NCBI GenBank assembly: GCA_021234535.1
Contig: SFZH01000008.1
Coordinates: forward strand, 25,064,455-25,128,454
Length of the DNA stretch: 64,000 nt
Direction: 5' to 3'
Source of the DNA: Stichopus chloronotus
Taxonomy: Eukaryota; Echinodermata; Holothuroidea; Aspidochirotida; Stichopodidae
Shown here piece after piece: positions 11,813 to 24,944 of this stretch. The notes under the pieces were generated by a model. The model searched no databases, was not told the DNA's origin, and saw nothing but the letters and a program-made list of their open reading frames with translations. Position 1 is the stretch's first letter, and every line of letters begins with the position of its first letter. The position numbers and the translations under genes were made by a program.

Positions 11813-12665
11813 GAGCCGAACGGGGACACACACAGGAACTTCAAGCTTGCAACCGGAGTTACCCCGAAAAACGGGGATACCCCCGTTTCTGGATATTGTA
11901 ACATAATGCAAATTGGTCTATCAGATATGCGCCCTCAACTTTATAGGTGAAACTAACTTTTTCCCCAATTACCTATTTTATGGATCTATACCTGTGTAAA
12001 GGAGTGTATGTGTGTAAAAAATTATACACAATACCGTTTCTGGCGTAAATGGGGGATACATGCAAGACTAAATACCACTTACTGGGGACACCATATACAA
12101 AGTGGGGATATCCCCATTTACGTGAGGAAAAGTCCATGTCCCTGATAGGCACCCTAAACGGGTATGGGTGTGTGTGTGCGCGTCCGGACCTGTCCAAATT
12201 GTTTCTTTTTCCAGAATAGTTTGAAAAGCATATGAGCGATTAAGTTGACACTTGGTAAGGTTGTGCATGATGCCAATATGTGCAAGATGTATTAGTTGTG
12301 TGGTAAATTACGTCAAATTTGCTGATTTTTTAGAAAAAAGTCTATTTTGCCCTAAAATTGCTATTTCCAGCATATCTTGAGAAGTATTTGAGCATTTAAT
12401 GTAAAATTTTGCAAAAACTGACATGAGAATGAAATATTCAAGGTGTATCACTTTTGTAGTAAAGAGAGTGAAATTTGCTAATTTTTGAGAAAAAACGTCA
12501 ATTTTGCCCCAAACTTTGTATTTCCAACATATCTTGAGAACTATTAAACCAATTAACTTAAAGTTTTATAAGTACTTAGCAATAAACTATTACAAATTTC
12601 AATGTGCAGGCCCTGTATTGAAATCAATGTGCCGGCGATGAGATACGCAACTCCGTGGATTGCCC
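11813..12665 (-). mobile_element. Repeat family Y, copy 1, with internal 159-bp units
   Basis: Read on the minus strand the element begins at AACAAGAGGGCAATCC (about 12650-12665) and runs through two internal units anchored by TCTCAAGATATG (near 12373 and 12532 on the plus strand as CATATCTTGA). It then reaches a conserved GGACAGGTCCGG and a (CA)n patch near 12160-12195. The same order is found at 27707-28757. The distal half (11813-12150) carries repeated GGGGATAC/ATCCCC patches not shared with copy 2. No coding capacity was seen. Confidence 0.6.
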
Positions 12666-13565
12666 TCTTGTTTGTGTATTTTTTACCAAATTTTCCCACT
12701 TCCCGAATCTATTTGCTAACAGGTCAACATATGTTCTTCTTTTTATATTCGATACAGATTTGAAATACAATGGAAAATTCGAGGATGACTTACCGAAACA
12801 ATTAATATCACATATCAACATTACTAAACAAAAAAAAAAAAAATCAATCTCAACTCCCCAAGGTTGATCTCAACTTTACAATTCCTCGGCAGAATGTACA
12901 TGATACAGTGTAAAGCATAGATTCGAAACGAGAAATTCCAAAACGTGACAAGCCTCTTTAAGAAAAGTAAACGCACAATCGGAGCTATTGTAAAGCAATT
13001 ATTATACGCAGCTTGTGTGTTACATTTAAGTCTAGGTCTTAAGATAATTAAGTGCGAAGTTAAAACACGAATAGAAGGTATGCCGGTTATTTGAACCTTT
13101 TTCTGGTCAGCTCGATATAGAGGACAGTTGAATTATGTGGCCCGTAGATTACACAAACGCATGACACTTGCAGGCAGACCTACACATTTAAGTATTGTTT
13201 TTTAATGTTTAGGTCGTTGCTTCAAATCCTACATGCCTGGATGTTTGTTGATGAGCAGATTTTGATGGTTGTGAAATGGCCACAGAAAGACTAAACTTTA
13301 AGGTAGTCGGCTGCAAATCACGAGAAGGATACAACTGAGTGAAGCAGAAAGAAGGAGCACCAACAAGGGTGCCGCTCCCCCCCCCCCCCCCCAAGGACGC
13401 GAGGACGTGTCCCCACCAAAAAATTGAGAGGTGAGGACATATGGTGTAACATGTCCCCACCATCTTATGAGTGAATTTTGGAAGTCCGACTATCCATGAT
13501 ATCCTGCTATACCGCGTTAGTCGTAAAGATCTCAAGTATACCCATTAGGCTTTATAAAAAAAAAA
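12666..13565. other. No recognisable gene; 16-base C run
   Basis: No domain-bearing ORF. A C homopolymer of about 16 bases sits at 13377-13392. The 108-codon minus ORF across it is a low-complexity artefact. Confidence 0.5.
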
Positions 13566-13569
13566 AAGC

Positions 13570-13650
13570 AAAATAAGCTGTATCAGGGACAGGACGTAAG
13601 TGGTTGGGAGAATTTGAACAGTCTGGGGTGACGAGTTTCTATCTTAAATA
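13570..13650. mobile_element. MITE family A fragment
   Basis: GTAAGTGGTTGGGAGAATTT followed by CAGTCTGGGGTGACGAG matches the reverse complement of the left end of the 1331-1579 MITE. It ends at TTAA near 13645. Only one end is present. Confidence 0.6.
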
Positions 13651-14685
13651 TTCAATATGCAAAACTTTGTGTGAGAAATTATGACAACTATACCCCTGCT
13701 TTGCACCCATTCTGTGTCATTCAAACAATACCTCAGTATGATAAATTGCCTGCAAGTAGTAATCTCTGATTTGTTGTATTAGAGAAAAAAACAATATTTT
13801 CCTCCTTGGAGTACTGTATGTGTCAACATATTCTGTGTATCTGACACCCCAATATATCCCTGGGGTCTCTTATCTTAACATAGCAGGCTACCTAATTAAT
13901 ATAGCTAATACCACAACGTAGTGTGCTTGATATGACAAGAAAATCATGGGACACCAGAGTATATATAGTAGACCACCTGCTGCTAAGCTATAGGTCATAC
14001 AATGTTTTTCTCAGTATTTGAAAAATTGCAGACACTTGATTCCTATCTCACGGCTGTTTAGATGCAGCCCAGGGCCCCGGGAAGTGACGTTTTCGCAGCC
14101 ATCATAGTCCTGTTGGTGGTGGCGTCAGGGTTTCGCCCTCAAACCAAACGTCACTCCCTGTTAAAAACTGAAAGGCGACTTATATGCCATATCAATGGCG
14201 TATAGGCAATATGTGCCCACAATCACTGAATGCTGGCGGCGTTCTGGTAACTTCTGATTGCATTCTATTCACGTTGGCCTTCTGTCAGTAACCCACGAAA
14301 GTTTTTTTTCCGAAATTTGGATGAGGATTTTGATCCACTCTAATTGAGACGTTTCGCTTAAAATTCCGTTATGTATTACCATTTTTTGGAGATACTTTTT
14401 TTTCAAATTGCAGAAGTGATGTCCCTACATGTTTTAAGGTTGGGTTCATGAAGCATAAAATACTCCAGTCCGGAAACGCAGTTTCTAGATGGGGGGGGGG
14501 GGGGGTGAGTTGAGGTTGTAAAACCCAAAATCTTGGGGGCGACCCGCTAAGACAGTAATCCCGCTAATTACTAACAAGCAGCAGCAAAAATCTCCTGCCC
14601 AAAAATTTCTACTCACTTGAACGCCTACGTGTTCAGACCGAGAATATTAGCCAATTACTCAAATAAAAATTGAAAGACTGAGGAT
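13651..14685. other. No recognisable gene; 15-base G run
   Basis: Anonymous DNA with a G homopolymer at 14491-14505. No exon-like or RNA feature seen. Confidence 0.5.
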
Positions 14686-14689
14686 GTGT

Positions 14690-14905
14690 AATTCATTATG
14701 ATTCTTGTGTCACCTCAAACCACTTGATTTGTAAGCTATTACCACTTTTCAAAGATTGATTTTCACACAATTGAATTGAGAAATTCGGACATGAGATCCT
14801 TTTTTCAAGGCTGAGTATGTGCAGTTGAATTACACCCTGAAAGTGTCGTTTCCGGCCATCTGGGGGGGGGGGTTGAAAAGTCAAAATTTTCTGACACCAT
14901 CCACT
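14690..14905 (-). repeat. Dispersed repeat family X, copy 4
   Basis: On the minus strand it reads a GATGGCCGGAAACG patch, then CAGCCTTGAAAAAAGG, CTCATGTC, and GACACAAGAATCATAATGAA, in the same order as the copies at 6530-6740 and 47060-47240. An 11-base G run marks one edge. Confidence 0.6.
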
Positions 14906-15269
14906 GTAATCAATGGCTGCCCTCCGCGTAGGTAATACTGATGTTACTGACCCACCACCACCCAAATATTTTTGTCTTTCCGCCGAGCCTGATAGTGCCC
15001 TTTCGTGAAGACTGCAACCCTCTTTTTTATAATTCTGAATCCCCCGCTGATGAGGGATTCGTGGGGTCCGAAACTGTCGAAGGGGGGAGGGGCGTCGCCT
15101 TCATTCAGTCGGAAAACCATTCAGCCAGTCGTCGAATTTTGGACCTTCACACTCCCCTAATCATTTGAGTGAATAAGATTTTTATCTGTGACCTCGACAT
15201 TCCCACACCACCCAAGCAAAGAATACAATAAAGCCCAACCGGCCTATGACCACTTTTTAGTTTCGATGA

Positions 15270-16260
15270 AAGAGAAACTTATGCGATTGTGATGGCGTGT
15301 GTATGTATGCGTGTGTGTGCGTGTGTGTGCACGATATCTCCCGATAGGAATATTGGGTGCTCTTGATACTTGGTATGTAGGTTTGCCATATTGAGAGGAA
15401 GAATCCTATTGTTTTTGGTAGACGGTAAGGGTCATCTAAGGTCACCAGAGGTATAATAGTGAAAACCTTTTGTGCGCGATATCTCCAGTTAGGAATGATG
15501 GATGCTACTGATACTTGGTATGTAAGTTTGTCATATCAAGAGGAAGAACCCTATTGTTTTGGGTGGAGGTTAAAGGTCATTTTGGGTCACCAAGGTCAAA
15601 AAGTGAGAATCTTGTGTGCACAATATCTCCAGATAGGAATATTGGATGCTGCTGATAAATGGTTTGTAGGTTTGCCATATTAAGAGGAAGAATCCTATTG
15701 TTTTCGGTGGAGGTCAAAGGTCATCTGGGGTCACCACAGGTCAAATAGTGAAAACATTGTGTGCGCGATATCTCCACTTGGGAATGATCGATGCTGTTGA
15801 TAGTTGGTAGGTTTGCCATATTGAGAGGAAGAAATTTCCTGCATGCGATATCTCCAGGTAGGATTGATGGATACTCTTCCTACTTGTTATACAGGTTTGC
15901 CATATTAAGAGCAAGTACTCTATTGTTTTTGATAGAGCTCAAAGGTCATCTGGGGTCACCAGAGGTCAAATAGTTAAAACCTTGTAGACATGATATCTCC
16001 AGATGGGAGTGATGGACACTCTTGTGCTAAATGTAAGGCATTTTAACACATGGTATGACACCTCTTCTTGAAATATGACAGACACAAGGTTTCTAGTATG
16101 GTCCCAGTGTTTTACCTCAGGTGACGACCTGCAACTTTGCACCAAAAATAAACCCTTGATTCTTAGCGTTAGAGTTATATTAGAGAAACAAGCTTAATAA
16201 AGAAAATGTAATGAGTGCATAGAAACTACAATGCATTTTTGCATTCTGGTTTATAACTAA
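15270..16260 (+). repeat. 145-bp minisatellite with DR1 motifs, locus 1
   Basis: The anchor ATATCTCC recurs at 15334, 15479, 15623, 15768, 15848 and 15993, a period of 144-145 bp with one short 80-bp unit. Each unit carries GTTTGCCATATT-AGAGGAAGA, a TATTGTTTT(T/G)GG stretch and AGGTCA-type hexamers. A perfect direct repeat AGGTCA-A-AGGTCA lies at 15711-15723, with one-mismatch versions at 15567-15579 and 15936-15948. The array is followed by GAAACTACAATGCATTT near 16225, also found after the second array near 55508, so the array is internal to a larger mobile unit. Frames open by chance in it (15459-15683, 15791-15973). Confidence 0.85.
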
Positions 16261-19010
16261 GTGATTTGGCCATACCATTAGCAGAAAGCATTTTGATCAT
16301 CAGTATACGACAAGATCCTGTAGGCCTATCAGTTATAAGTGTTCATTCGACTATTAATCACGACCTAAGTGGGTGTTCAGTATATTTCTTCAATTAAATT
16401 GCCATTTCTTTTGTCTTTTGCACATAAATTACTAAAAGATAATTTCAGCATTTCAGGTTAATAATAACATTCATCACAATTCACCCATATAGTGAGAATG
16501 AGTCTCAATTAAGTGAACATTAATTGATTTATGAGATTTCTATGGAGCCAAGGCTCTGGTAGCCCTCTGATAACCACTATCATCGAGCTTTAAATGCATA
16601 CGCATGATACGAAAAAAAGACAAGTAGTATTTGCTATTGGCACATTACCCTCACCGAACACTCAAGAATTTCCTATAAATTATGCTTTCATATATCTGTC
16701 TGTGCATGAATACGTATATGTAATTGAGGTAAAGAAGTGACACTAAGCTGGAAAAAATTTCTAGAATATATAGATACCTTAGTGTAACTTAGAAAAGTAG
16801 CATTATTTTTTTTTTCACTTCTGTGACAACCAACCTGATCAAACACATGCAATGAGGGGATTGAAAGACAGATAAATGCTTGCTACGGCTGCAGTATAAA
16901 GACCGTTCTTTGCAACTAAATGCAGGCCATGACCTGAGCTTGAAAGGCTCCATAACTAACAAGTCGAGAAAACTGAAGCTAAATGCGTACTGTACTTTGC
17001 ATTATGTACATGCCAAACACAACACATGGAAGCGGACTACTGAAAATATCAAAGTGTTGTTGTAAATAACACCCTTGATGAGAAATGGGATCACCACTCT
17101 CCGCGTCCAATTTTAACGCAATGAAAGCGACTCATATTGTGTCCAGGACAAGGGACACAAGAATTAAGGTCGACCTTAAGTTTGATTACTGTAGGCCTGA
17201 CACAAGATAAATCTAACTTAACATTGTGCGGAACTGGCTTTACAATTCTTTGAGCGGTGTCAGCTGGTATTTTCCAACCAGTTATGGTGTCAGCTTTTGT
17301 ATTTTTGTAATGTACACGAATATTGCTGTCTTGTGGCAAACTTTGGTCCGTGGGCTCAGAGGGGTAAATTTTCCTTCCTGAAGGAGGGTTTCGAGGGGGT
17401 CAACTTCCCCTTTCCGCCCGATTAATCTCAACTTTTATTCCTTTGTTATATACCGCTTTTCTACTTTAACTTAAGCCTAACTATATTTCATCCAGGGGCT
17501 CAGAAGGGTATATTTACCCTAATTGCTACCAGCTTAAACCCATTTCCTGACTCACAGGTAGGCCAAGAGGTCGCAGGCTCCCACACTATGTATACACTGA
17601 ACAGCGTGTATTTTCAATACCCTGCAGTCACTTTGGACATATGAGAAAATCAAGCTCTGAGTTCTGTAAATAACTATCGCCCTCTATTTCTTCCCGAGAC
17701 TGACTACCGTATGTAATTGTTGTGCAGGGTTGTGATTGACATCAGTTTTTCGATTTGCAAAGTGCTCCCTCTTCAAGCAACATCAAACAAAATTCGAAAG
17801 ACTTTCATTTCCATTTTGGCGAGATTTTCAAACTTGGCATAATGGCAATTTTCGGTCCGAAGTTTGACATTTTGACGAAAATCTCTACTCTAAGCAATAT
17901 GACGATTCCTGAATTTTGCCGTTTTTGCTAGAAGTTTTAACTGCAAAATAACGTCACAATGAACAGATAAGAAAATACAATAACGACAAAATTAATGACC
18001 ACTGTTAGTGTAATGAATTGTATGTCTTTTGCAGTGCATTACTAACGCACTTTGGATTAATTCTTGTCTTGTATACGGCAGTGTGGGAATAGTTGGATGG
18101 ATTTAATTGCTCCTGCACCTGCTGGGGTTTGTTGTACATTTTTGTCTAGGATGGGACAATGGGCTGCCTTGAATGGCAAGGCAGCTACTGTGCAGCCAAA
18201 CAGTCTCATTCCATGCCTAGGCCGGCGTCTGACCAAGTACATGCTTTTAGGTCTGTTACTGGTGGATGTAGTACCTTGCATAGGCACGTACTGTAGTGTG
18301 GGTGTGTTTTCACTTACTGTAATTTTGGAGTAAATTTGGACCCAAAGAGGTACGTAATTACTTGCTGTACTGGGATAAATTATGCGTTTGCCAATTGTGA
18401 CTTTAACATGTGTATTTGTAATTGCCAATTTATACTTGAGCCTGGTCTGCGGTGAGTTCAGCAATTGGTTTTGCTAGTTCGTTCTCACATTTGTCCCAAG
18501 GAGTGGTCAATCTTTTCTCAAAGTATATATAGTTGTCACGTGACATGTAAGGGCTTACATGCAGTATACATGTGTAATCTCGCAGTTTGCGTAACTCATA
18601 ATTTAGTGCAATTCTACTGGTCATATTTTGATGTAATATTTATATTTTGAAAGATTTTCTATTTTTGTAGTTTTGTCAGTATTGTATTTTTTATTTATTG
18701 TATTTTTGTAGTTTCACGGAATTACTGAATTGGAAAGGGAATTAAAGCAGAAATAAACCAATGAGCGTATAATTCCAGTCGAGCTTTTGGCGTCGTTATT
18801 TAGTTGCTGGCCTTTTACCACGAACGGCTACAGTTAGGTTTTAGTCATTTTGCCAAGACAATTCTTTGTCACTAGGCATGTCCCTTTTACGCTTCCGAAT
18901 CAAACTACCTACAGTCCATAAACGTATGAGCTATGAAACGATGACTATAGGCATGGACGTCGTATGGAACACGCTAACACATTCGCCCCCCCCCCCACCG
19001 GTCCTCCTTT
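16261..19010. other. No recognisable gene
   Basis: Anonymous DNA. Overlapping plus and minus ORFs at 18057-18464 and a minus ORF at 17091-17339 show no domain, and I could not pair them with convincing splice sites of matching phase. An 11-base C run lies at 18986-18996. Confidence 0.45.
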
Positions 19011-19015
19011 TAGGT

Positions 19016-19046
19016 GTGTCACCGGCTGAAATATAGCCGGTGACAC
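19016..19046. repeat. Perfect 12-bp-stem hairpin
   Basis: GTGTCACCGGCT (19016-19027), loop GAAATAT, then AGCCGGTGACAC (19035-19046): a perfect inverted repeat in an otherwise unstructured region. No gene end nearby explains it as a terminator, so its role is unknown. Confidence 0.8.
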
Positions 19047-20980
19047 AAGAAAAATGTACCTCATTTTAGAGGACGAAATCCTCCCAATCCCCCGACCCCC
19101 TCCACGCATTTGTCCGAGAGTGAACGGAGGTGCACATAATATTTCTACTTATGGCAAACAGCATAAACAAACAATTGATGCAGGTACTTCAAATCATTCT
19201 TCCATCTAGACCCAGCCAGAAAATCGATTCAGTCTAATCCAGATGGCACAAGTCTGAGCTGTGCGCGGTCAGTGACTGAGTATGGAACTGCTTTTTTACA
19301 CGGAGTACCCAATGGTCAGATGTCAATACATGAGACAGGTCATATATAGCCTATTAGAGAAAAGCTTAAATCATCGCATGAAGATGATTGGAACACAGAT
19401 GATTAAAACAGGTCACAGTGGGCCTATTTCATTCGTCAGATCTAGTTAGTCTCATCATGATGAAGTAATGATGTTTAGTTCAAAGGGGTTTTGTGGTTCT
19501 TTACAACTTTCATGAAAAATGCTAACATAAAACAACTTAATTGTAGGAACACTTCAGGCGGAATTCCCAAATGTGTGCGTTTACATTATTTATAAGCATT
19601 GTCCATGCTCGTAGAAAGAAAAAAAAACTTCAAAAATCTTATGACGTAGTAAAAACGTTGCAAACTTCCTTGCACTTACATGCACACACATAATAAGGGT
19701 AAAACTAAGACTTAAAAAATAAGAGCTTTACTCCGACAGGACGTTACATTTTATTTCACTTTGCAATGTATGCCCAACGTTGAAAAGTACAGTTTACATC
19801 ATAAAAAAACTGTCAATGTCTGCTTTAGTGAACAATTTAATTTTATTGTTGAAAAACATTTCATAGAGTCTCTTACGAAATATGAGGGGAAAAAAAACAA
19901 TTAAGTCATCCACTTACTGGGTAATTATACCTTCTTCCTTATGTTCAATGACGAACTAGAAAAAAGCAAACATTGATTCAGTTCATTCATGCGTATACTT
20001 TATTTCAGTTTCTGATATATTTGGTTAGTTGCAACTTCATTACAACAAGGGGTCTTATTTCCCCGTTATTCCTTGTTTCTTTTTTCTCAAGTGGAAATGT
20101 ACTTATTACCAGGAAACATATATTTAAAGGTACAATGGTAGATAATTGCTGCTCGGTGACATTGGGGATACGTAATGTAGAGCAGAGATATTCGTATCGG
20201 GTACAGAGATGTAAAGTAATGTCACACTCGTGATTCCAAGGAGGTGGTTGCTAGTTGAAAAATCCACATACAGTGTGACGTAAAATTTCCCCTTAAATGA
20301 CCCATATCTCCATGCACAGAATATAATAAGACAGCGATGTGACACTCCAAAAGGTATGAAGAAACCTTTACACGGTCGACGGAAACTGATAAAATTTAGA
20401 TGTAATTCTTCATTTAATCTGTCTGTTTATGGTGATAATGTCATGTTCGTATCAATGTGCTGAACGTAATACGATTTTAGTATGCTGGCTATTTGTGAAT
20501 ATAGGAATATTGCTATAAGTGCACACATACACATTCCAAACAAAAACTACCAACATGTACTACTGTTGTACATGTTACTAGCAGTGCGAAAATATTCGAC
20601 GTAATGCTGTGGTGGAAAGCTCAACTTCACAAATACCATCATAACAAAAATATTCTGTAGGCCTGCAGCACTGAATACCTAACTTGACCCACTTTATATG
20701 TGTTGAATAAAGATAGGGTAATACCTTGACGTGAATGTATCTACCTCCCTCAATCAATCCTTTGAAAGTACAATTCAAATGCCCGTCAGTGTTCTTCATT
20801 TTTTGAACGACTTGAGTAACGCACTTCAAACAGCTTTAAATAGATATTCCATTTACGGCGTCTTCGTGTTAACGTTCAAAAACGAAAGGTGAAACAAACG
20901 TTTTACTTACGTTTAGATGACTCCAAAACCAAGATAATAACTTCCAAGTTTACTTCACACTTTCAGTCAAATGAGTGTGA
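19047..20980. other. No recognisable gene
   Basis: Anonymous AT-rich DNA. A minus ORF at 20578-20829 is cysteine-rich but has no convincing exon borders; see the rejected list. Confidence 0.45.
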
Positions 20981-20984
20981 AAAT

Positions 20985-21195
20985 TATGCGGGTTAGCCGA
21001 CTGCCCCGTTTGCTTTGTTTTCAATGCCACAGTAACTTGCAAAACTGATTTACACCAGTAATGACATGTTTCAACTGCGTTTAGAGCGTGCATGTCACTT
21101 GTGTCATTTACTGTAAGGAAGAACCAGTTGAGTATTTTGCCCTCCGAAAGCCAAAAAAGGTACCTTAGGGTGATGAGTTACTGCCTTTGAAGCTC
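20985..21195. mobile_element. MITE family A, diverged copy
   Basis: GAACCAGTTGAG, then a CTCCGAAAGCC patch, then CCTTAGGGTGATGAGTTACT and CCTTTGAAG parallel the right half of the 1331-1579 MITE. The left part is too diverged to bound by eye. Confidence 0.55.
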
Positions 21196-23082
21196 AAAGT
21201 CTCAGTGCTGTTTACAAAATCTTACTTTTCACAACGAATGTCTTTTTTACATATGATAGCTCAGTATTGACACCGACGTCGGTAACATTGGTGCCATATT
21301 AGCAGAATGACAGCATCCTAGCTCGAAGACAACATAATTCTCCTACAACTCTTCAACTTCCTTAGTCAGGATGTAATGACAAACAAAAAGTGAAATGATT
21401 GAAACTTTAAAAGCCAGTAAACGCAATTGTGGCATCAACTACAACGATCTAGATGACAGTAGATTCAATGCAATTAAGTTACTTGTAAACATAATTGACT
21501 GGTTTCTTTCCAATGTTATCATTATTTTTTTACCATAAAACCGTCTATAGCTGTATAACAATAAAGTACTTTCTCACATGTGAAAAAGTAGCCTATAGAA
21601 GTGCCATAGTCAACAATTCATATCGTACTCATCTTATATAGATAGGCCTACTGGCCTATTCAAATGGCATTAAAGGTGTTCCCATGTTTATTTGATGGAC
21701 ATTGTGCTTTTATCATGATGGACAGGTTTCTCTAATTTGAGTTCTTCAAACATTAACGTTGTAGCAGATCAACTGCCATCCCTATAGTTTTCGTAAAGTT
21801 AATAAATGCATTTGATGTAACATGAAACACTCTGACACTCTGTACTTAAGGCTAACATCTAATAGAATTGTCGGAAAGCAAACCCTTGTTAGAGCCTCCA
21901 AGCGTCGGATATCTAACAGAAGATATAAGGGATTTTATAGTTCCGGGGAATGTTTGAGGACTACCACCTGTTTCTGCAATTAATCAAAGAAACACGTATA
22001 ATCTATTCTGAGAGAGAGGTGAGAGGATATTTGTCTCAAATACTCGTGTAATCTTTCCCACCCGATTTATTTTCTTTTAAATAATTGTGCTTTAAGACGA
22101 CGTTTGTGTGACCGACGAATATTGGCAAGCTTGAATTTTCTCCTTCGTAGCCTTTCAATTATTTGAAGCCTAGTTAATCTTTGACATTATCTGCAGCTTT
22201 GTTCTTCCTCCTTGTGTAGTTATATATGTATAATAAAAAAACTTCATCTGTTCAAATTGTTGGTAGTATGACATCTCCGGTATACTTTTAAATGCAGTAA
22301 AGTTGTTAATTGCTAGACAACACTGCAAGTTTATTCTATTTATGAACAGTGTTCTCAGGGACGACCTGAATCTCTCACAGCATGGAAGTACTACCTCGGA
22401 CTTCCATGCTCACAGTTGGAGGAATAAATGTCTAAAACGGCGCTCAGAAAATACATTTGGGGTGGACCTGGGGTGAGTGTCTCAAGTCCACTCTGAAAAA
22501 AAGTCTCACTATTTGTAACAAGTGAACTCATTTGTCAAAAGGGTACTTATTTAGCACTACATTTTCTCTCAATCCGTGGAAGACCCTAGTGCTTCGAACT
22601 TAAATCAGAATTCTAATTAAACATACTTACACATAAGGAAACGTTTTCGTTTCATGTTTTATGGGACAGGTGAATACGGTTTTCAGTGTTTTGATACTGT
22701 AAAATCAACTTCTGTGATTGTCGCCAATATCTGAATGATGTCGCAGTAAATGTATGTAACTTAAAGCTGAGACAGCCATATCGGATGCCCTAACGACTTG
22801 GTAGTCACCATCTATGTAATCATAGAAAATCCTACTTCTCGACTTGCAAGTGTAGACTCATTGCGAATAAAAGGAATACCTTTGATGTGACGATGTCTTG
22901 TTCATAAGTGCAATAGCGACCCCGCAACGTCATACCGTTTCAAAATGTCATGGCATTTGTAACTGCACCGACATATGTTAGCATTATAACTTTGCCTGCA
23001 GTGAGCTTTAGCACCATCACAGAAACTGTTTAATGAGTCGGTGTTTTACACTTTGTTTGGTGAGGATTTTACGCTTGAAGTC
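21196..23082. other. No recognisable gene; upstream region of the plus-strand Ig gene
   Basis: No ORF with a domain. The final part should hold the promoter of the Ig gene starting at 23083, but I see no well-placed TATA box and cannot place a transcription start. Confidence 0.45.
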
Positions 23083-23137
23083 ATGTTTGTGGCAATCATT
23101 CAAGTCTTTTTGGTGTCTTATTTTCACATCCAACCAA
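23083..23137 (+). CDS. Signal-peptide exon of a predicted Ig-superfamily gene
   Basis: ATG at 23083 opens an 18-codon reading, MFVAIIQVFLVSYFHIQP, with a hydrophobic core typical of a secretion signal. It is followed directly by a splice donor, CCAA then GTAGGT at 23138. The exon ends after the first base of a codon (phase 1). The next plausible acceptor, TTTAATTACAG at 23372-23382, opens a V-type Ig exon in the same phase, giving a 245-bp intron. Signal peptide exon, phase-1 intron, V exon is the usual 5' design of animal Ig-superfamily genes. I chose this ATG because the upstream ATG at 23033 is in a different frame that does not give this peptide. Too short to be found by ORF length, so it rests on context. 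Confidence 0.6.
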
Positions 23138-23382
23138 GTAGGTGTATTTTGTTTTACAATTCAAATTGTATTACTTCATCAAACTCAATTTAGATGGATT
23201 GTACTAGTAAAGTAATTTTTTGTTCCTGATTTTAAGGTAAGTTGGAGATGGATCTAAAAGTAAAGAAGTAATAATAAAATTTCAAGGTAATTAGCGGTGT
23301 TTTCAGGAGATCAATTTCACGAATGATATGCAGCTACGTTACTGGATGTAAATGGTGGCCTTGTTGTTCCCTTTAATTACAG

Positions 23383-23682
23383 TCACAATGGAGAAGGATC
23401 AATGGAGTGATATAAACATCACTTTTCCAGTACGATTTTTCCAACCAGGTGATTACATGTCACTACATTGCAGTGTAACTATCAACTCTTCTGTAATTTG
23501 GTATGTCAATGGAGGTATTGCATTTATCGGACACACAAGAAGTGCTTCAGTTAAAGCACATCATATCTCTCTCTTATGGAACTATACTCTCCAAATAGTG
23601 GATGCTAACATGGAAGACGCTGGTATTTACCAATGCATAGACAGAGGGAAACATGTTGCAGCATACCGTCTTGTGTTACGAG
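23383..23682 (+). CDS. V-type Ig-domain exon (same gene as 23083)
   Basis: A 300-bp exon, phase 1 at both ends, bounded by acceptor TTTAATTACAG and donor G-GTAAAA. It encodes one Ig V-like domain: B-strand Cys in YMSLHCSV, C-strand Trp in VIWYVNGG, E-strand NYTLQIVDAN, and the F-strand signature MEDAGIYQCID with the second Cys, ending in a G strand AYRLVLRG. NXS/T sites (NIT, NSS, NYT) suggest a glycosylated extracellular domain. The next coding exon is not identified: a duplicated (TA)n block and LINEs begin within 1.3 kb, so the gene may be interrupted or have a very long intron. Ligand unknown; it resembles general cell-adhesion or immune-type V domains. Confidence 0.8.
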
Positions 23683-24082
23683 GTAAAATAGTCTACAAGA
23701 CTAAGCCTACCTAATTGTTAAATACTCGTAACATACAGCAAGATATCGAACCTCTTTATTATTACGATTGACATTTAGCGTTTTTGCAAATAATGAAAAG
23801 GATAAGGATATCCCGACACTCCCTCTAATAAACGGAACTTTCTTCTTGAAGAAAATAAGGAGGGGGTTATTGTAACGTCTGTAAGCATGGTATCAAACAT
23901 TAATTCCTTTTTCATCTTCCAGACTATAAAGCATGCTCTTGTCAATGCGTCACTAATGCATTCTTATCTTAAGATTGTCAATATCAATTATTAAAGTAAG
24001 TGGCTATAGTTCACACATCTTTTAGTTGGTCGGTATTGTTGACCCCAAAATAAAGCCAACACAGTTTAGATCTATGCTACAT
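23683..24082 (+). other. Probable intron start; no further exon seen
   Basis: Sequence after the V-exon donor holds no additional Ig-like reading and no obvious terminal exon. Confidence 0.4.
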
Positions 24083-24650
<568 letters not shown>

Positions 24651-24944
24651 AGAAAGGATATAGATAGCTAGCCCTAAGCATAAGTTACACTACAAAATAA
24701 AATAATGCATAGTGTATGGAGAGGGTATATGATTTATGAGAGAGCACCATCATCAGGAAGCTACTCCAGAGTCTCCTTCGCATGCACAAGATGTCCAAAA
24801 ATGAATCATAAATTTTTGTGAAACAACATTTCATTTGACATTCTGTGAACATATTTATAAACAGAGGGTAAGTTCAAAACGTTACATCAATTGAAGTAGT
24901 TATATCGCTATCTCCCATATATTTTTGTATGGTGTGCTGAGATT

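Noticed and set aside
13195..13240. tRNA or SINE B-box-like TTCAAATCC
   Set aside because: No A box at the right distance and no cloverleaf could be drawn.
15270..16020. CRISPR-like array of repeats
   Set aside because: The 145-bp period has no repeat-spacer structure; it is a eukaryotic minisatellite.
17091..17339. Minus-strand ORF considered as a cytoplasmic exon of the Ig gene
   Set aside because: Donor and acceptor are weak, there is no signalling motif, and it lies 16 kb beyond the last supported exon across LINE insertions.
18057..18464. Overlapping ORFs on both strands of about 90-135 codons
   Set aside because: Neither frame has a recognisable domain; both cannot be real and no splice context favours one.
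20578..20829. Cysteine-rich minus-strand ORF that might be a receptor exon
   Set aside because: The only donor-like site (CAAG-GTATTA) is phase 0, no acceptor fits, and there is no clear domain pattern.
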